Shown piece after piece: positions 1-8,380 of a stretch of DNA of 49,341 bases (position 1 is its first letter; each line of letters begins with the position of its first letter). The notes under the pieces are model-generated. The model ran no database searches. It saw nothing but the letters and a program-made list of their open reading frames with translations, and was not told where the DNA came from. The stretch spans positions 1-49,341 of the forward strand of contig JAUWCZ010000003.1 in NCBI GenBank assembly GCA_030609055.1, read 5' to 3'. Origin of the DNA: Chloroflexota bacterium. Lineage in GTDB: Bacteria > Chloroflexota > Anaerolineae > Anaerolineales > UBA11858. The translations under genes and the position numbers were made by a program.

Positions 1-399
1 AAAGCGATTAAAACCTATCGTTTTCACTGTGTGTGGTCGGGCAACAATCCATAAAGCTAAACAGTTAAGCCTCTTGGCAAGATAACCGAAGGTTGATGAA
101 TATGTTCCTCGATAGCCGTTGTCACAGACGGCAGTCCAGTCGCTAGATGTGGGGATTAATAAGAATTTATCGCTGTTCGACCTTTGAAGGGGTAATAAAC
201 TACGTAAGACCGTTTCGAGATCACCAGAAATTTTGGAATCCTTAATAATTAGCTGGTGATCAAGCCGGGAATTTATCTCTTGAATCCAGGTATGGAACTC
301 ATCCGCCACTGATTGAATATCTGCCTTAATAAAACCCAAGCTTGTAGTGATGGGCGCAAGTTTATCGGAGAAAAGCAGATCTGTGAATTCAATAATCAT
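1..399 (-). CDS. Hypothetical protein, C-terminus cut by window edge
   Basis: An open frame starts at ATG 399 and runs off the left edge, giving 133 codons without a stop. It begins MIIEFTDLLFSDKLAP. Near the cut end it has a Trp-rich segment (SDWTAVCDNGYRGTYSS followed by GYLAKRL). The layout (DWTA, DNG, GT, YLA.RL) recalls small cytosolic proteins of unknown or immunity-like function, but I cannot name a family. There is no signal peptide or membrane segment. The ribosome-binding site is weak (GGGG about 12 nt upstream). It is on the same strand as the P-loop gene that follows at higher coordinates. Coding is supported by the long open frame and ordinary amino-acid composition only. Confidence 0.6.
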   Translation of the reverse strand, partial: MIIEFTDLLFSDKLAPITTSLGFIKADIQSVADEFHTWIQEINSRLDHQLIIKDSKISGDLETVLRSLLPLQRSNSDKFLLIPTSSDWTAVCDNGYRGTYSSTFGYLAKRLNCLALWIVARPHTVKTIGFNRF

Positions 400-525
400 A
401 GGATCATACCCCAAAAATTGGAAATGGTCTAAACGGGGGAAGATATGGTTCTTTCAAAAGCTATTATCCATCCTCACTGATGGAGTAATTTAGGTTGCAG
501 TCATTCGTAGGTGATTGTGGTGTAG

Positions 526-1080
526 TTATGTTGTGTCTAAACCCTTGATCTGATGAGGCTGCAGAGGCGAAAACGATCCTTCTCGGCTTTCAATAAGCGT
601 GAACGGGATTTGATTCTTTCGGAGTTCCCGACACCATTCTTGGTAGACTAACTCCAGGCTCACTTGTCCAAGTAATGCCATTCTCTGCTCTTGTAGAAAA
701 AGCACATTGTGCTGACGACGCAGTCTTTTTGGCTCGCTATCAATCCGTGCTGAAATTCTTTTTTCGAGCACGGATCGCCGAGCCACGAGAACAATAGCTT
801 TTTTCCCGCTTTTTTGGGAAAGAAGCTGCAACCAGAACGGCTCATTAAAATTTGTGTAATTATCAGGTCTGAGGAGATTTTCCTGGAATAATTGATTGGC
901 AGCCCGGAGAATACTATAGTGGTAGTAATAATCAAAGTCAGGAACAATTTCCTGCTTTGTTATATACCGTGGAAAGATCACCGGCGCCGAGTGAGAAATA
1001 TCAGTATACTGCTTTCTGGCTGGGCTGGTGAGGAAAGTGCTTTTTCCTGAGCAGTTTGGCCCGCTAATAATCCAAATCAT
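526..1080 (-). CDS. Small P-loop NTPase (kinase-like)
   Basis: This 184-aa protein starts directly with MIWIISGPNCSGKST, so a Walker A loop (GPNCSGKS) lies at residues 6-13, typical of nucleotide or small-molecule kinases and zeta-toxin-like P-loop proteins. A longer frame reaches 1185, but the internal ATG at 1080 is preferred because the Walker A strand normally sits at the N-terminus and the extra 35 residues look non-coding. An Arg/Lys-rich helix around residues 100-130 (RRSVLEKRISARI) could be a lid. No clear Walker B is visible. The substrate is unknown. The neighbouring unknown gene is on the same strand, 126 bp downstream. Confidence 0.7.
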   Translation of the reverse strand: MIWIISGPNCSGKSTFLTSPARKQYTDISHSAPVIFPRYITKQEIVPDFDYYYHYSILRAANQLFQENLLRPDNYTNFNEPFWLQLLSQKSGKKAIVLVARRSVLEKRISARIDSEPKRLRRQHNVLFLQEQRMALLGQVSLELVYQEWCRELRKNQIPFTLIESREGSFSPLQPHQIKGLDTT

Positions 1081-1453
1081 GAAAAGTTCTTGATCCCTTA
1101 ATGATGGGACCGTTGATCTAGTATAACATTCGCAGTGATAAAAAAAACTTGCGTATTTGACCGATATTTGAATGCAAAGAAACAATAGCTATCATTAAAG
1201 AGATGATTATCCAAAACGAATAAAACGATAACAACCCTAAATATTCACGTTTAAAAGATTCCATCCTCTATCATTTCCATAATTTTTCTTTTCACCATAG
1301 GTTTTAATCTGATCCGGTTATTCCTAAAGTGTTTTCACTAGATATTCCCGATTTCCATCTGTTTTCTCTTAGTGATCAGAAAATCCTGATTTGACAAAGC
1401 AGCTTTTTGAGCTTCTGGATAAATAGGATTGAGACAAAACTAGGAGCGGGAAT
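1081..1453. other. Intergenic, nothing recognised
   Basis: An AT-rich stretch between the starts and ends of two minus-strand genes. I see no long frame, strong hairpin or repeat in it. It probably carries the promoter of the P-loop gene, which I could not place. Confidence 0.4.
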
Positions 1454-2182
1454 CTACCATTTAAACCTGTTTTCATCTTTGATTTGATACATATCACGGT
1501 CCGCCATATTTAAGATTTCATCTATCGTGGTGACATCATCTGTGAACCTTTTTACACCAATACTTGCTGAAACCCTGATCGATTGAGTATTATCTATGAG
1601 ATGAATATTCCTGATGATCTGGATTATCCGAGTGCAGTATTGCTCTAAATCAACATCTTCAGACTGTGGGACCAGTACAACAAATTCATCTCCGCCCCAC
1701 CTGGCAATGTGATCCGTGTTGCGTATCCTTACTTGGCATTGATGAGCGATTTCCTGAAGCATTTTATCGCCAACGGCATAACCGAACCGGTCGTTAATAT
1801 GCTTAAACTCATTAATATCAAATAATACAATAGAAAACTCCACGCCATACCTTATTGCGCGATCCAATTCTCTCTCCGCTATCTCTATAAATGCCCCGCG
1901 ATTGCTGATACCTGTTAAATCATCTTGTCTTGAAAGATTCTTAAATTTTTGCTCTGTTTCATCTAAATCGAATAATAGCTTTAGAATGATAATGCTAAAG
2001 AATGCAGTTGTTGCTCCGGGTGTTACAACTGTAGCAATTATCCCGGGCCTGGTAATTTTCCCACTGGTTAACAGCATAATTCCGATTGTTAATAATACAG
2101 AGATGATTATCGTGAGAAAAACCAGAACAATAACTGATCTAAATATCCCGATTTTTAGGAACCAGCCTTTAATTTTTTCCAT
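1454..2182 (-). CDS. Membrane-anchored diguanylate cyclase (GGDEF)
   Basis: A 242-aa protein that should make cyclic di-GMP from two GTP. Two membrane helices occupy about residues 12-35 and 48-70, followed by a short linker and a GGDEF domain (about 85-242). The active-site motif GGDEF is intact within ARWGGDEFVVLVP. An RNTD sequence lies exactly five residues before it, matching the RxxD inhibitory I-site, so product inhibition is likely. There is no periplasmic sensor domain between the two helices. A TTG at 2203 would add seven residues; the ATG at 2182 was chosen because it follows AGAGAGATC and directly precedes the basic N-terminus. The ligand or signal is unknown. Confidence 0.9.
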   Translation of the reverse strand: MEKIKGWFLKIGIFRSVIVLVFLTIIISVLLTIGIMLLTSGKITRPGIIATVVTPGATTAFFSIIILKLLFDLDETEQKFKNLSRQDDLTGISNRGAFIEIAERELDRAIRYGVEFSIVLFDINEFKHINDRFGYAVGDKMLQEIAHQCQVRIRNTDHIARWGGDEFVVLVPQSEDVDLEQYCTRIIQIIRNIHLIDNTQSIRVSASIGVKRFTDDVTTIDEILNMADRDMYQIKDENRFKW

Positions 2183-2245
2183 ATGATCTCTCTGATTTGA
2201 CAATCCAATCCGTGTGTATTAATATTCTTCTTCTGTATATTCTTG

Positions 2246-2441
2246 TTAGTTAATAGATTCAGATTTGGCGAAGCGTCCAGGTTTTGGCAGGTCGATATCG
2301 GTGTAGGTAAAAGAAAATGGCAGCCCCCGGCCTTCTTTGGGTGAGCTGGTTACATGAAAATGCAGGTGAGCACTAAAAAAATCCTCTGGTATCAATAGGA
2401 GTAGAGGTTGAGAATCTATTCCCAAGTGTTTTCTCTGTCAT
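2246..2441 (-). pseudogene. Remnant of an M23-type metallopeptidase gene
   Basis: A strong ribosome-binding site (AAGGAGGAG) precedes ATG 2441, which opens a frame of only 22 codons ending in TAG. In another frame the sequence continues as ...HLHFHVTSSPKEG..., ending ...FAKSESIN at TAA 2246. The His-Leu-His-Phe-His motif followed by a short proline-rich tail is how M23 (LytM) peptidase domains end. I infer that a deletion and frameshift removed almost all of the gene, leaving its start signal and extreme C-terminus. Confidence 0.55.
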
Positions 2442-2548
2442 GGCTACTCCTCCTTGTGTATTTATACCGTTGATTTCTATTTTAAGTAAGTAGAGAAAAA
2501 CAGATCCAAATTATTAGGACTCATAATAGTTGGTGATTATTTCCGTGC

Positions 2549-2566
2549 TACAATATCGTTATCATG
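2549..2566 (+). promoter_or_regulatory. Possible -10 box giving a near-leaderless mRNA
   Basis: TACAAT at 2549-2554 resembles a -10 element and lies only nine bases before the ATG at 2564. No Shine-Dalgarno sequence is visible. If this is the promoter, transcription would start within a few bases of the start codon. The -35 element is weak. Confidence 0.35.
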
Positions 2567-2974
2567 GCAGAGAAGAATGGATCCCCGGCAGGCTCCAGTT
2601 TCTGGCAAATCATTTTCCCAGCGCTGATTGGTTTTATAATTATTCTCCTGATATGTGTTTGGTTGGTGATCAACATAAGTCCCGGGAATCTCTCACGCTT
2701 TGCGGAGATATCAACTGTGCTGCTGGTTCTTCCGGTTTTGTTCTTTTCCTTGATCATCATGTTAATTCTTGCTGCTGCAGTTATTTTGGTGATCAGGCTC
2801 ATACGTGGAATCCCTCCCATAACCAATCAAATTCTGGAATTCCTTTCAAAGATCCAGGATGGAGTGAGAAAAATCTCACAGTTGATTGTGAATCCGGTTA
2901 TCCAACCGGCGAGGATCCTGGGGGGAATCCGGTCACTTTTAATCAGAAAGAAATCCAGATACAGGATTGAATAG
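2564..2974 (+). CDS. Small two-helix membrane protein, unknown function
   Basis: A 136-aa protein with two long hydrophobic helices at about residues 13-36 and 47-75, followed by an amphipathic segment (QILEFLSKIQDGVRKISQLI) and a basic tail ending SLLIRKKSRYRIE. An overlapping +1 frame of similar length (2530-2970) lacks membrane-protein character and was dismissed. The gene lies 17 bp upstream of a second small membrane protein, so the two are probably co-transcribed. I do not recognise a named family; the architecture suggests a membrane-bound structural or accessory protein. Confidence 0.65.
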   Translation: MAEKNGSPAGSSFWQIIFPALIGFIIILLICVWLVINISPGNLSRFAEISTVLLVLPVLFFSLIIMLILAAAVILVIRLIRGIPPITNQILEFLSKIQDGVRKISQLIVNPVIQPARILGGIRSLLIRKKSRYRIE

Positions 2975-2991
2975 AAAGGTGGTAAGTGGTT

Positions 2992-3204
2992 ATGAATGAT
3001 GAAAACCAAGAAAAGCAGGTAAGTTATGGACTTTATATCCTTTTGGGCGCAATATTAGGCGCGTTAACTGGCGCAGGCGCAGGGTATTTATTGACAAAAC
3101 GGATTGAAGAAGGGGAGGAGATTCAATTCACAGCCGGGGACGGGATTAAAATCGGGGGATCCATAATTGCCTTTTTACGGCAAATATCCAGCCTTGGTAA
3201 TTAA
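2992..3204 (+). CDS. Small glycine-zipper membrane protein
   Basis: A 70-aa protein with one membrane segment near the N-terminus built from small residues (LLGAILGALTGAGAGYLL), a glycine-zipper pattern that packs helices tightly. A charged stretch (KRIEEGEEIQ) and a second Gly-rich hydrophobic stretch follow. ATG 2992 is preferred over the GTG at 2986 because the AGGTGG sequence is better spaced from the ATG. It follows the previous membrane protein by 17 bp and precedes the PfkB kinase by 29 bp on the same strand. Function unknown; loosely similar to YtxH-type small proteins. Confidence 0.6.
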   Translation: MNDENQEKQVSYGLYILLGAILGALTGAGAGYLLTKRIEEGEEIQFTAGDGIKIGGSIIAFLRQISSLGN

Positions 3205-3233
3205 TGATTCTGTACCTGTAGAAAACATCTGTT

Positions 3234-4259
3234 ATGTCTGGTAAAAATCCCTCCCCGCGGGATGTTTTTGTAGGGGAATTCCGACGGGAATTCTCAATCT
3301 CCGCTGATGAGCACTGGATTTTAGATACACCGGGGGGAAATGCTTTGTATGCTGCAGCTGGTTACCTGGTTTGGGAGAAAGATACTTCCCCCGGTATTCT
3401 AACCAGAGTAGGCGAGGATTTTCCCCAATCGTGGCTGGAAGAATTTTCAAATCAAAGAATCAATATTGATGGTGTGGTGGTTCTCCCCCAGGCATTAGAC
3501 CTCCGGGCATGTTATGTCCATCAAGGACACCAATCCCATCAGGTGGAAGATCCTATTCCGCACTTTTCCAGCTTGGGGATGGCTTTGCCCCCTGGGTTAA
3601 TTGGATACCCATCACAAACTCAAACTCCCACGGGACGGAGATCTGCCAAAGCCACATCAATCCGGGAAAGAGATATTCCCCAAAGCTATTTAACAGCGAC
3701 TGGAGCACATCTCTGTCCTCAGGATTATATTTCCCATAATCTTCTTCCAGCAGTCTTACGGCAGCAGGGTTTCTCAACTATCACACTAGATCCTTGCTCA
3801 TCCTATATGGATCCGGCTTTTATTGGTGATGTTCCAGCCCTGGTCATGGGACTCACTGCCTTCATCCCTTCTGAAGACGATTTAAGAAATCTCTATAAAG
3901 GGAAATCCACTAATCTGTGGGAGATGGCATCGGAATTATGTCGGTATGGGTGTGAAATGGTGATTATCAAGCGTGGGGAGAATGGGCAGTACCTTTATGA
4001 TTCGGGGACAGATAAGCGCTGGGATATCACTGCTTATCCGGCAAGAGTTCGAAATCCTATCGGGGCTGGGGATGCTTTCTGCGGTGGTTTTTTAGCGGGT
4101 TACCGGCGTACTTTTGATCCCCTCCAAGCTGTCCTATACGGGAATGTAGCTTCCTCTCTCGTCATCGAAGGAAACGGTCCTTTTTATGCGTTGCAGGCAA
4201 TACCGGGATTGGCTGAAGCTCGGCTGGCTTATATTCAGGGGGCGGCGAGAGAGGTTTGA
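3234..4259 (+). CDS. PfkB-family sugar/nucleoside kinase
   Basis: A 341-aa ribokinase-fold protein that should phosphorylate a sugar, nucleoside or related alcohol with ATP. The N-terminal half has the glycine motif used in substrate binding (TPGGNALYAAAGYLVW, near residues 36-51). The C-terminal signature NPIGAGDAFCGGFLAGY contains the anion hole and the catalytic Asp (GAGD). The segment KRGENGQYLYD matches the family's nucleotide-binding strand. The length is normal. Residues 117-150 (around GYPSQTQTPTGRRSA) look less conserved. The start ATG follows a weak Shine-Dalgarno, so it may be co-translated with the upstream small genes. The exact substrate cannot be told from sequence. Confidence 0.9.
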   Translation: MSGKNPSPRDVFVGEFRREFSISADEHWILDTPGGNALYAAAGYLVWEKDTSPGILTRVGEDFPQSWLEEFSNQRINIDGVVVLPQALDLRACYVHQGHQSHQVEDPIPHFSSLGMALPPGLIGYPSQTQTPTGRRSAKATSIRERDIPQSYLTATGAHLCPQDYISHNLLPAVLRQQGFSTITLDPCSSYMDPAFIGDVPALVMGLTAFIPSEDDLRNLYKGKSTNLWEMASELCRYGCEMVIIKRGENGQYLYDSGTDKRWDITAYPARVRNPIGAGDAFCGGFLAGYRRTFDPLQAVLYGNVASSLVIEGNGPFYALQAIPGLAEARLAYIQGAAREV

Positions 4260-4289
4260 TAGATAAAAGGGGGAAAACAAGGGAGATAC

Positions 4290-4460
4290 ACTTCGCCTTT
4301 CTCATCCATTTTCGACTGCACTCAGCCCTGCGGGCTTTATTCCGCCTGTCCTGAGTTTATCGAAGGGCTCAATGAGTTAAAGCGCCTGGAGAGAACTCAA
4401 TCTATTAACTCTCAGAGCGGACACCGAGCTCAGGCGAGGTGGAAGTCGAAGAGATTAGTT
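4290..4460. repeat. Intergenic inverted repeat with CTTCGAC/GTCGAAG ends
   Basis: The non-coding gap after the kinase contains self-complementary pieces: TTTTCGACTGCACTCAG on one side, GGTGGAAGTCGAAGAG on the other, and CCTGTCCTGAGTTTATCGAAGG and GAGCTCAGGCGAG in the middle. Such 'CTGAG...TCGAAGG' modules are seen as dispersed palindromic intergenic repeats in many bacterial genomes. It lies between two convergent genes, so it may also act as a bidirectional terminator. No second copy is seen in this window. Confidence 0.5.
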
Positions 4461-4497
4461 ACAGGTATTCTCTAATTCCGGTTCCACTCAGCACAAA

Positions 4498-5715
4498 TTA
4501 TCTCCGCGGATTCAGGTCGAGATACCCATCTCCAGAAAACAGGTTCGTCAATTGGTTAGATTGAACCTCAAGTATCTTACTGTTTTCAAAAAAAGGAAAG
4601 TCAAAGTTTGTTGGATCCCCGGCTTTTTTTCCTGGTATCGGCATTAGTCTGGCAGTGAGGGGCTTGTTGAGCCTGGTTGAGAGGGCTGCCAGATCAAATA
4701 AAATAGCGCTGAGCTGATCAGAAGATATATCTCCTGGAAGCGGGATGGTATCCAGGCCGGTTCCGCAGACTGCTGAAAAAAGGAGTAAGTCCTTTAATAC
4801 GAGATGGCCATTTGCAGCCCGGTCTGCCAGGATCGCATCTTCCAGTAACGGAAAAAATAAACCGCTGAATCCTGTTCGGGGAAAATCTGCCTGGTCAATA
4901 GTACTAGCCAGGAAAGCGGCAGCAGCCAACGATCCATGGTCCCCCAACGGTTTTACCCCGAGACTCTCCAGTGCTGTACCAATTGAGAGATCTGTCTGCG
5001 GAAATGGCGCCAGTGAAAAATCAATCCCGGTGAATGAAGTCCGGGAGTTCTCTTCTAGCTCCTGGGATAGCCGATTTAATTTCTTTCCATGCTGTTCAAT
5101 TTTTGATACTAACCTGTCTCTGGCTTCCTGAAAAGAGGAAGCCGCTGAGAACGATTTTACTGCCAGATCAGCTCCTTCCACCGCAATTGAAAATACCGGC
5201 TTATCTCCCTGATGGTATGCTGCCGGAAAAAATGGAGAGCCAGGAGGTACATTTCCCAGGGCGGCAAAAAACAAATTGGCAAATCCATCCGATTTTTGTG
5301 GAGCAAGTTTGTGAATGATATCTCCGCAGAACCTAACAGATTGTAGTGAAATACCTCTTTCAGGATCTGTCATCAGCCCGGCACAGAAGGTACTTTCAGT
5401 GCTCTGAATTAGATCCGGGATAAGAGCGTAGCTATCAGGATAGGAAGGGATGGCGGGTCCAAGGGATAAGTAATCAAAACCCAGGGATTTAAGGGAGTGC
5501 TCCAGCTCTTCTGCGTAGGAGAGAACCCTGTCGTTTTTTAACTCATGCAGGAATAATGGAAAAGGGGGCGTTGCGTAACGAATCGTTTGAATCTCGTATC
5601 CGGATTGTTTAAAAATACCTTTTACCTGTTCGATAAATATTTCTGCCAGGGATAAACATTCCTGCCGGATGGGATATCCGGGATTATCAAACAATGTCAG
5701 GGAGCGAATTTTCAT
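4498..5715 (-). CDS. DUF711/UPF0210 family protein
   Basis: A 405-aa cytosolic protein of the DUF711 family, related by fold to glycyl-radical-type barrels but without a known reaction. Recognisable parts are the N-terminal MKIRSLTLFDNPGYP, the central acidic/Gly segment GVKPLGDHGSLAAAAFLAS, and the C-terminal pair CGTGLDTIPLPGD and LTARLMPIPGKKAGDPTNFD, which are the most conserved blocks of the family. The length is slightly under the usual 430-450 residues. It lies 72 bp downstream of the CcrM-type methyltransferase on the same strand. Classified with confidence; the substrate is unknown. Confidence 0.85.
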   Translation of the reverse strand: MKIRSLTLFDNPGYPIRQECLSLAEIFIEQVKGIFKQSGYEIQTIRYATPPFPLFLHELKNDRVLSYAEELEHSLKSLGFDYLSLGPAIPSYPDSYALIPDLIQSTESTFCAGLMTDPERGISLQSVRFCGDIIHKLAPQKSDGFANLFFAALGNVPPGSPFFPAAYHQGDKPVFSIAVEGADLAVKSFSAASSFQEARDRLVSKIEQHGKKLNRLSQELEENSRTSFTGIDFSLAPFPQTDLSIGTALESLGVKPLGDHGSLAAAAFLASTIDQADFPRTGFSGLFFPLLEDAILADRAANGHLVLKDLLLFSAVCGTGLDTIPLPGDISSDQLSAILFDLAALSTRLNKPLTARLMPIPGKKAGDPTNFDFPFFENSKILEVQSNQLTNLFSGDGYLDLNPRR

Positions 5716-5787
5716 AAATCTATACCAGGAGTTCCTATTTTTCCGAGGAGGACACTAAATATCAGGAGGTGGGATTAATCCCCGGCA

Positions 5788-6879
5788 TTAAAAATAATCT
5801 TTACGGACGATTTCCCTCAGGGTATCTATCGATTGGAAATTTCCATTTTCATCTGCATAAAACCAGTGCAGCCAGCCATTGGCAGGTTTTCCATCCAGGA
5901 TATGTTTTGTGGTTTGATGGATTGACCCCTCAAACCCGTTATAGAGAAGATTTCCATTTGGTTTCACAGTCGCAGTTTGCTCCGGATTTAGATTAAAACA
6001 AAGTTCCTGTCCAGGTTTTAATAATCCGTATTCAAGCAACCGGGCAAAGGGGACCCGGGGTGCAAGACGTTTTTTATCCTTGATATCAAAGGTTTGAGGA
6101 GCAAATTTTTCAGGCTTGATCAGGTCAATTCGTTCCTGGGCGACGGGAATGTAGAATTTGTCCTGCTCAATTCCAATCCAATTCCTATGCAGGATTTTTG
6201 CCGCAGCTCCAGTAGTTCCAGTACCGAAAAAGGGATCGAGAATCACGTCTCCCGGATTGGTAGAGGATAGAATCACGCGGTACAACAAAGCGAGTGGTTT
6301 TTGAGTGGAGTGAACCCGCTCTCCATTTAATCGTATGCGTTCTTTCCCTTTGCATATTGGGAGTGTCCAGACGCTCCGCATTTGTTTTCCATTGTTAAAG
6401 GGTTTCATTGCATGATAATTAATGGTGTATTTTCCAGATTCGGTTTTTTTAGCCCAGATTAAAGTCTCATGGGCATTCGTGAAACGAACACCACGGAAAT
6501 TCGGCATGGGATTTATTTTCTCCCAAATGATTTCGTTTATGATCCAAAAACCCAAATCCTGGAGAAGTTTTCCCACCCGATAAATATTGTGATAGGTACC
6601 GATCACCCAGATAGCACCATTGTCCTTGAGCAGTCGATGAGCTGCCTGTAACCAAGCCAGGGTAAAGGCATCATAGGACCGGTAATCTTCGAATTTATCC
6701 CATTCATCATCCACGCCATCCACTTTACTGAAATCTGGTCTCCATAAGTCTCCCTTGATCTGCATGTTGTAGGGTGGATCAGCAAAGATCAAGTCGATGG
6801 AGTTTTCAGGAAGCGCATTCATTTCCTTTACAGCGTCCCCGTGAATGATCTGGTTAATTGGTAGGGTTTGGTCTATCAT
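5788..6879 (-). CDS. CcrM-type adenine-N6 DNA methyltransferase
   Basis: This 363-aa protein is a beta-class DNA methyltransferase. The catalytic motif DPPY (residues 34-37, ADPPYNMQIKG) precedes the SAM-binding motif DPFFGTGTTGAAAK. The blocks WVIGTYHNIYRVG, INPMPNFRGVRFTNAHETLIWA and VHSTQKP match the CcrM group, which methylates GANTC. The C-terminal part (RLAPRVPFARLLEYGLLKPG ... GSIH ... NGW..W) is the RAMA-type domain found in CcrM. The start is taken at ATG 6879 because an upstream extension to 6948 would overlap the preceding gene and lacks family similarity. No restriction endonuclease lies nearby, so it looks like an orphan, regulatory methyltransferase. Specificity for GANTC is inferred. 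Confidence 0.9.
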   Translation of the reverse strand: MIDQTLPINQIIHGDAVKEMNALPENSIDLIFADPPYNMQIKGDLWRPDFSKVDGVDDEWDKFEDYRSYDAFTLAWLQAAHRLLKDNGAIWVIGTYHNIYRVGKLLQDLGFWIINEIIWEKINPMPNFRGVRFTNAHETLIWAKKTESGKYTINYHAMKPFNNGKQMRSVWTLPICKGKERIRLNGERVHSTQKPLALLYRVILSSTNPGDVILDPFFGTGTTGAAAKILHRNWIGIEQDKFYIPVAQERIDLIKPEKFAPQTFDIKDKKRLAPRVPFARLLEYGLLKPGQELCFNLNPEQTATVKPNGNLLYNGFEGSIHQTTKHILDGKPANGWLHWFYADENGNFQSIDTLREIVRKDYF

Positions 6880-6907
6880 AAAAAATACCAAATATCTAAT
6901 ATGAACC

Positions 6908-7690
6908 TTAAAGCCGATTTGCTCGGGTCCTCTGCCGAAGGACTTCATACATCAGTACCGCCCCGGCTACCGCTGCATTTAAGGATTCAGTGTCATCCTT
7001 CATGGGGATATGGATCAGGGCATCAGCCAGATTGCGAGCGTCTTTTCCAAGTCCGTGGGCTTCCCCGCCGATGAGCAATCCCAGGGGATTTGTCAGATCA
7101 GTATCCCAATACCTCGTTCCATTAGCCATATCCGCAGCAAACACCGTCAGGCCATCTGTGGCTATCTTGATCTCTTCCCAGGAGCAGCTAAAAACCGGCA
7201 TTCGGAAATGGGCTCCCATTCCCGCCCGGATTACTTTGGGAGATGTGGGATCCACTGTTCCTGGTGAAAGCAGCATAGCCTGGGCACCGGCAGCTAGTGA
7301 AGTCCGCAGTAGCGTTCCCAGATTACCAGGATCACGGATTTCATCTGCAATCATCAAAAAATCCACATTAGCTGGTAAGGGTAGTGGTTGAAAGGGTAGA
7401 ACAGCCAGGATACCCTGGGGAGTTTCTGTGTCACTGGCAGATTTTAGTACATCCGGGGATACTTTCTCACAAGGAACTCCCCTCTGTATAAATACCTCCA
7501 ACAGCTGTTGACCCCGGCGGTCGAGGTTCGACGTGAAGATCACTAGTTCCGGTATCTGATGAGATTTTAGGGCTTCTTCAAGTATACGAACGCCCTCAAT
7601 TACAAAAGCTTTGTGCTTTTTTCGAGACTTGGCCTGGCTCTGCAGAAGTCGTATGCGTTTTATTTTAGGGTTTTGGATGGAAGATATCAT
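6908..7690 (-). CDS. TrmH/SpoU-family RNA 2'-O-methyltransferase
   Basis: A 260-aa SPOUT methyltransferase expected to methylate ribose 2'-OH in rRNA or tRNA using SAM. The N-terminal substrate-binding domain (about 1-100) has the typical VIEGVRILEEAL block. The catalytic domain carries motif 1 (DEIRDPGNLGTLLRTSLAAGA, with the Arg), motif 2 (GGEAHGLG) and motif 3 (IPMKDDTESLNAAVAGAVL), which forms the SAM knot. The start is ATG 7690, four bases overlapping the TGA of the macro-domain gene (ATGA), so translation is coupled. A longer frame to 7708 adds six residues inside the upstream gene. RlmB or TsnR-like activity cannot be separated by eye. Confidence 0.9.
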   Translation of the reverse strand: MISSIQNPKIKRIRLLQSQAKSRKKHKAFVIEGVRILEEALKSHQIPELVIFTSNLDRRGQQLLEVFIQRGVPCEKVSPDVLKSASDTETPQGILAVLPFQPLPLPANVDFLMIADEIRDPGNLGTLLRTSLAAGAQAMLLSPGTVDPTSPKVIRAGMGAHFRMPVFSCSWEEIKIATDGLTVFAADMANGTRYWDTDLTNPLGLLIGGEAHGLGKDARNLADALIHIPMKDDTESLNAAVAGAVLMYEVLRQRTRANRL

Positions 7691-8250
7691 ATCTGAGCCT
7701 GATCCCAAACAGCGGAAAAAATGGAGGCAGCACCCTCATCATACAAAACCAGCTGAATAATCTTCAACGACGTGTCAGGTGTAGAGTCAGCATATTCCTG
7801 GATTCCCAACAGAAAAACCTCAGCTGCGGATTCAAGAGGGAAGCCGAAGATACCGGTAGAAATTGCCGGAAAGGCGATGGATGTTATTTTCAATTCTTCA
7901 GCCAGCGCCAGCGATCCCTGAACGGTGGAGCGCAATTTTTCTTGTTCATTTCCGGATCCCCAAACTGGTCCAACTGCATGTATGATATGCTGGAAGGGAA
8001 GCTCACCAGCGTTTGTATAAGCTGGAGACTCATGTTCTACTGGACCATGATCACGGACCCAGGCAAAGCTCTCCTGCTGCAGGATCGGACCTGATTTGCG
8101 GGAGATTAAGCCAGCCAGCCCTCCACTGTGATTAAGCTGACTGTTGGCAGGGTTGACGATGACATCCACAGCTGCTTGGGTGATATCTCCTTGGACTAAT
8201 TGAAAGTGAAGCCCGGAGGAAAGGGAAGTTTCGCGTAAGATTTTGGTCAT
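7687..8250 (-). CDS. Macro-domain ADP-ribose-binding protein
   Basis: A 187-aa single-domain macro protein, likely an O-acetyl-ADP-ribose deacetylase or ADP-ribosyl hydrolase. The N-terminal binding block QGDITQAAVDVIVNPANSQL is followed by NHSGGLAGLI (the Asn and Gly loop contacting ADP-ribose). The second loop is FPAISTGIFGFP, the phosphate-binding segment of the family. The length is that of stand-alone macro proteins. It is the first gene after the rplT terminator and overlaps the RNA methyltransferase start by four bases, so the two form a small operon. The coupling hints at a role with RNA or RNA-derived metabolites, which is inference. Confidence 0.9.
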   Translation of the reverse strand: MTKILRETSLSSGLHFQLVQGDITQAAVDVIVNPANSQLNHSGGLAGLISRKSGPILQQESFAWVRDHGPVEHESPAYTNAGELPFQHIIHAVGPVWGSGNEQEKLRSTVQGSLALAEELKITSIAFPAISTGIFGFPLESAAEVFLLGIQEYADSTPDTSLKIIQLVLYDEGAASIFSAVWDQAQI

Positions 8251-8331
8251 ATACCGCTCAGCATGCCCAGTGAGGAAAACTATTCGTTCTGATTGACAAG
8301 GAACCTTCCAGAATCGATTGTAGCATTAAAA

Positions 8332-8364
8332 GGAAAAAGGACAGGGCTACCCTGTCCTTTTTAT
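8332..8364 (-). terminator. Intrinsic terminator after rplT
   Basis: The stem AAAAGGACAGGG / CCCTGTCCTTTTT with a short loop (ctac) ends in a T run on either strand. It sits between the rplT stop and the start of the macro-domain gene, so it closes the infC-rplT unit. Confidence 0.85.
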
Positions 8365-8380
8365 TTTCTTTATTACATTT

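Noticed and set aside
2530-2970. Overlapping 146-aa frame beside the two-helix membrane protein
   Set aside because: It has Cys/His/Pro-rich composition without pattern and shares nearly all its DNA with the better membrane-protein frame.
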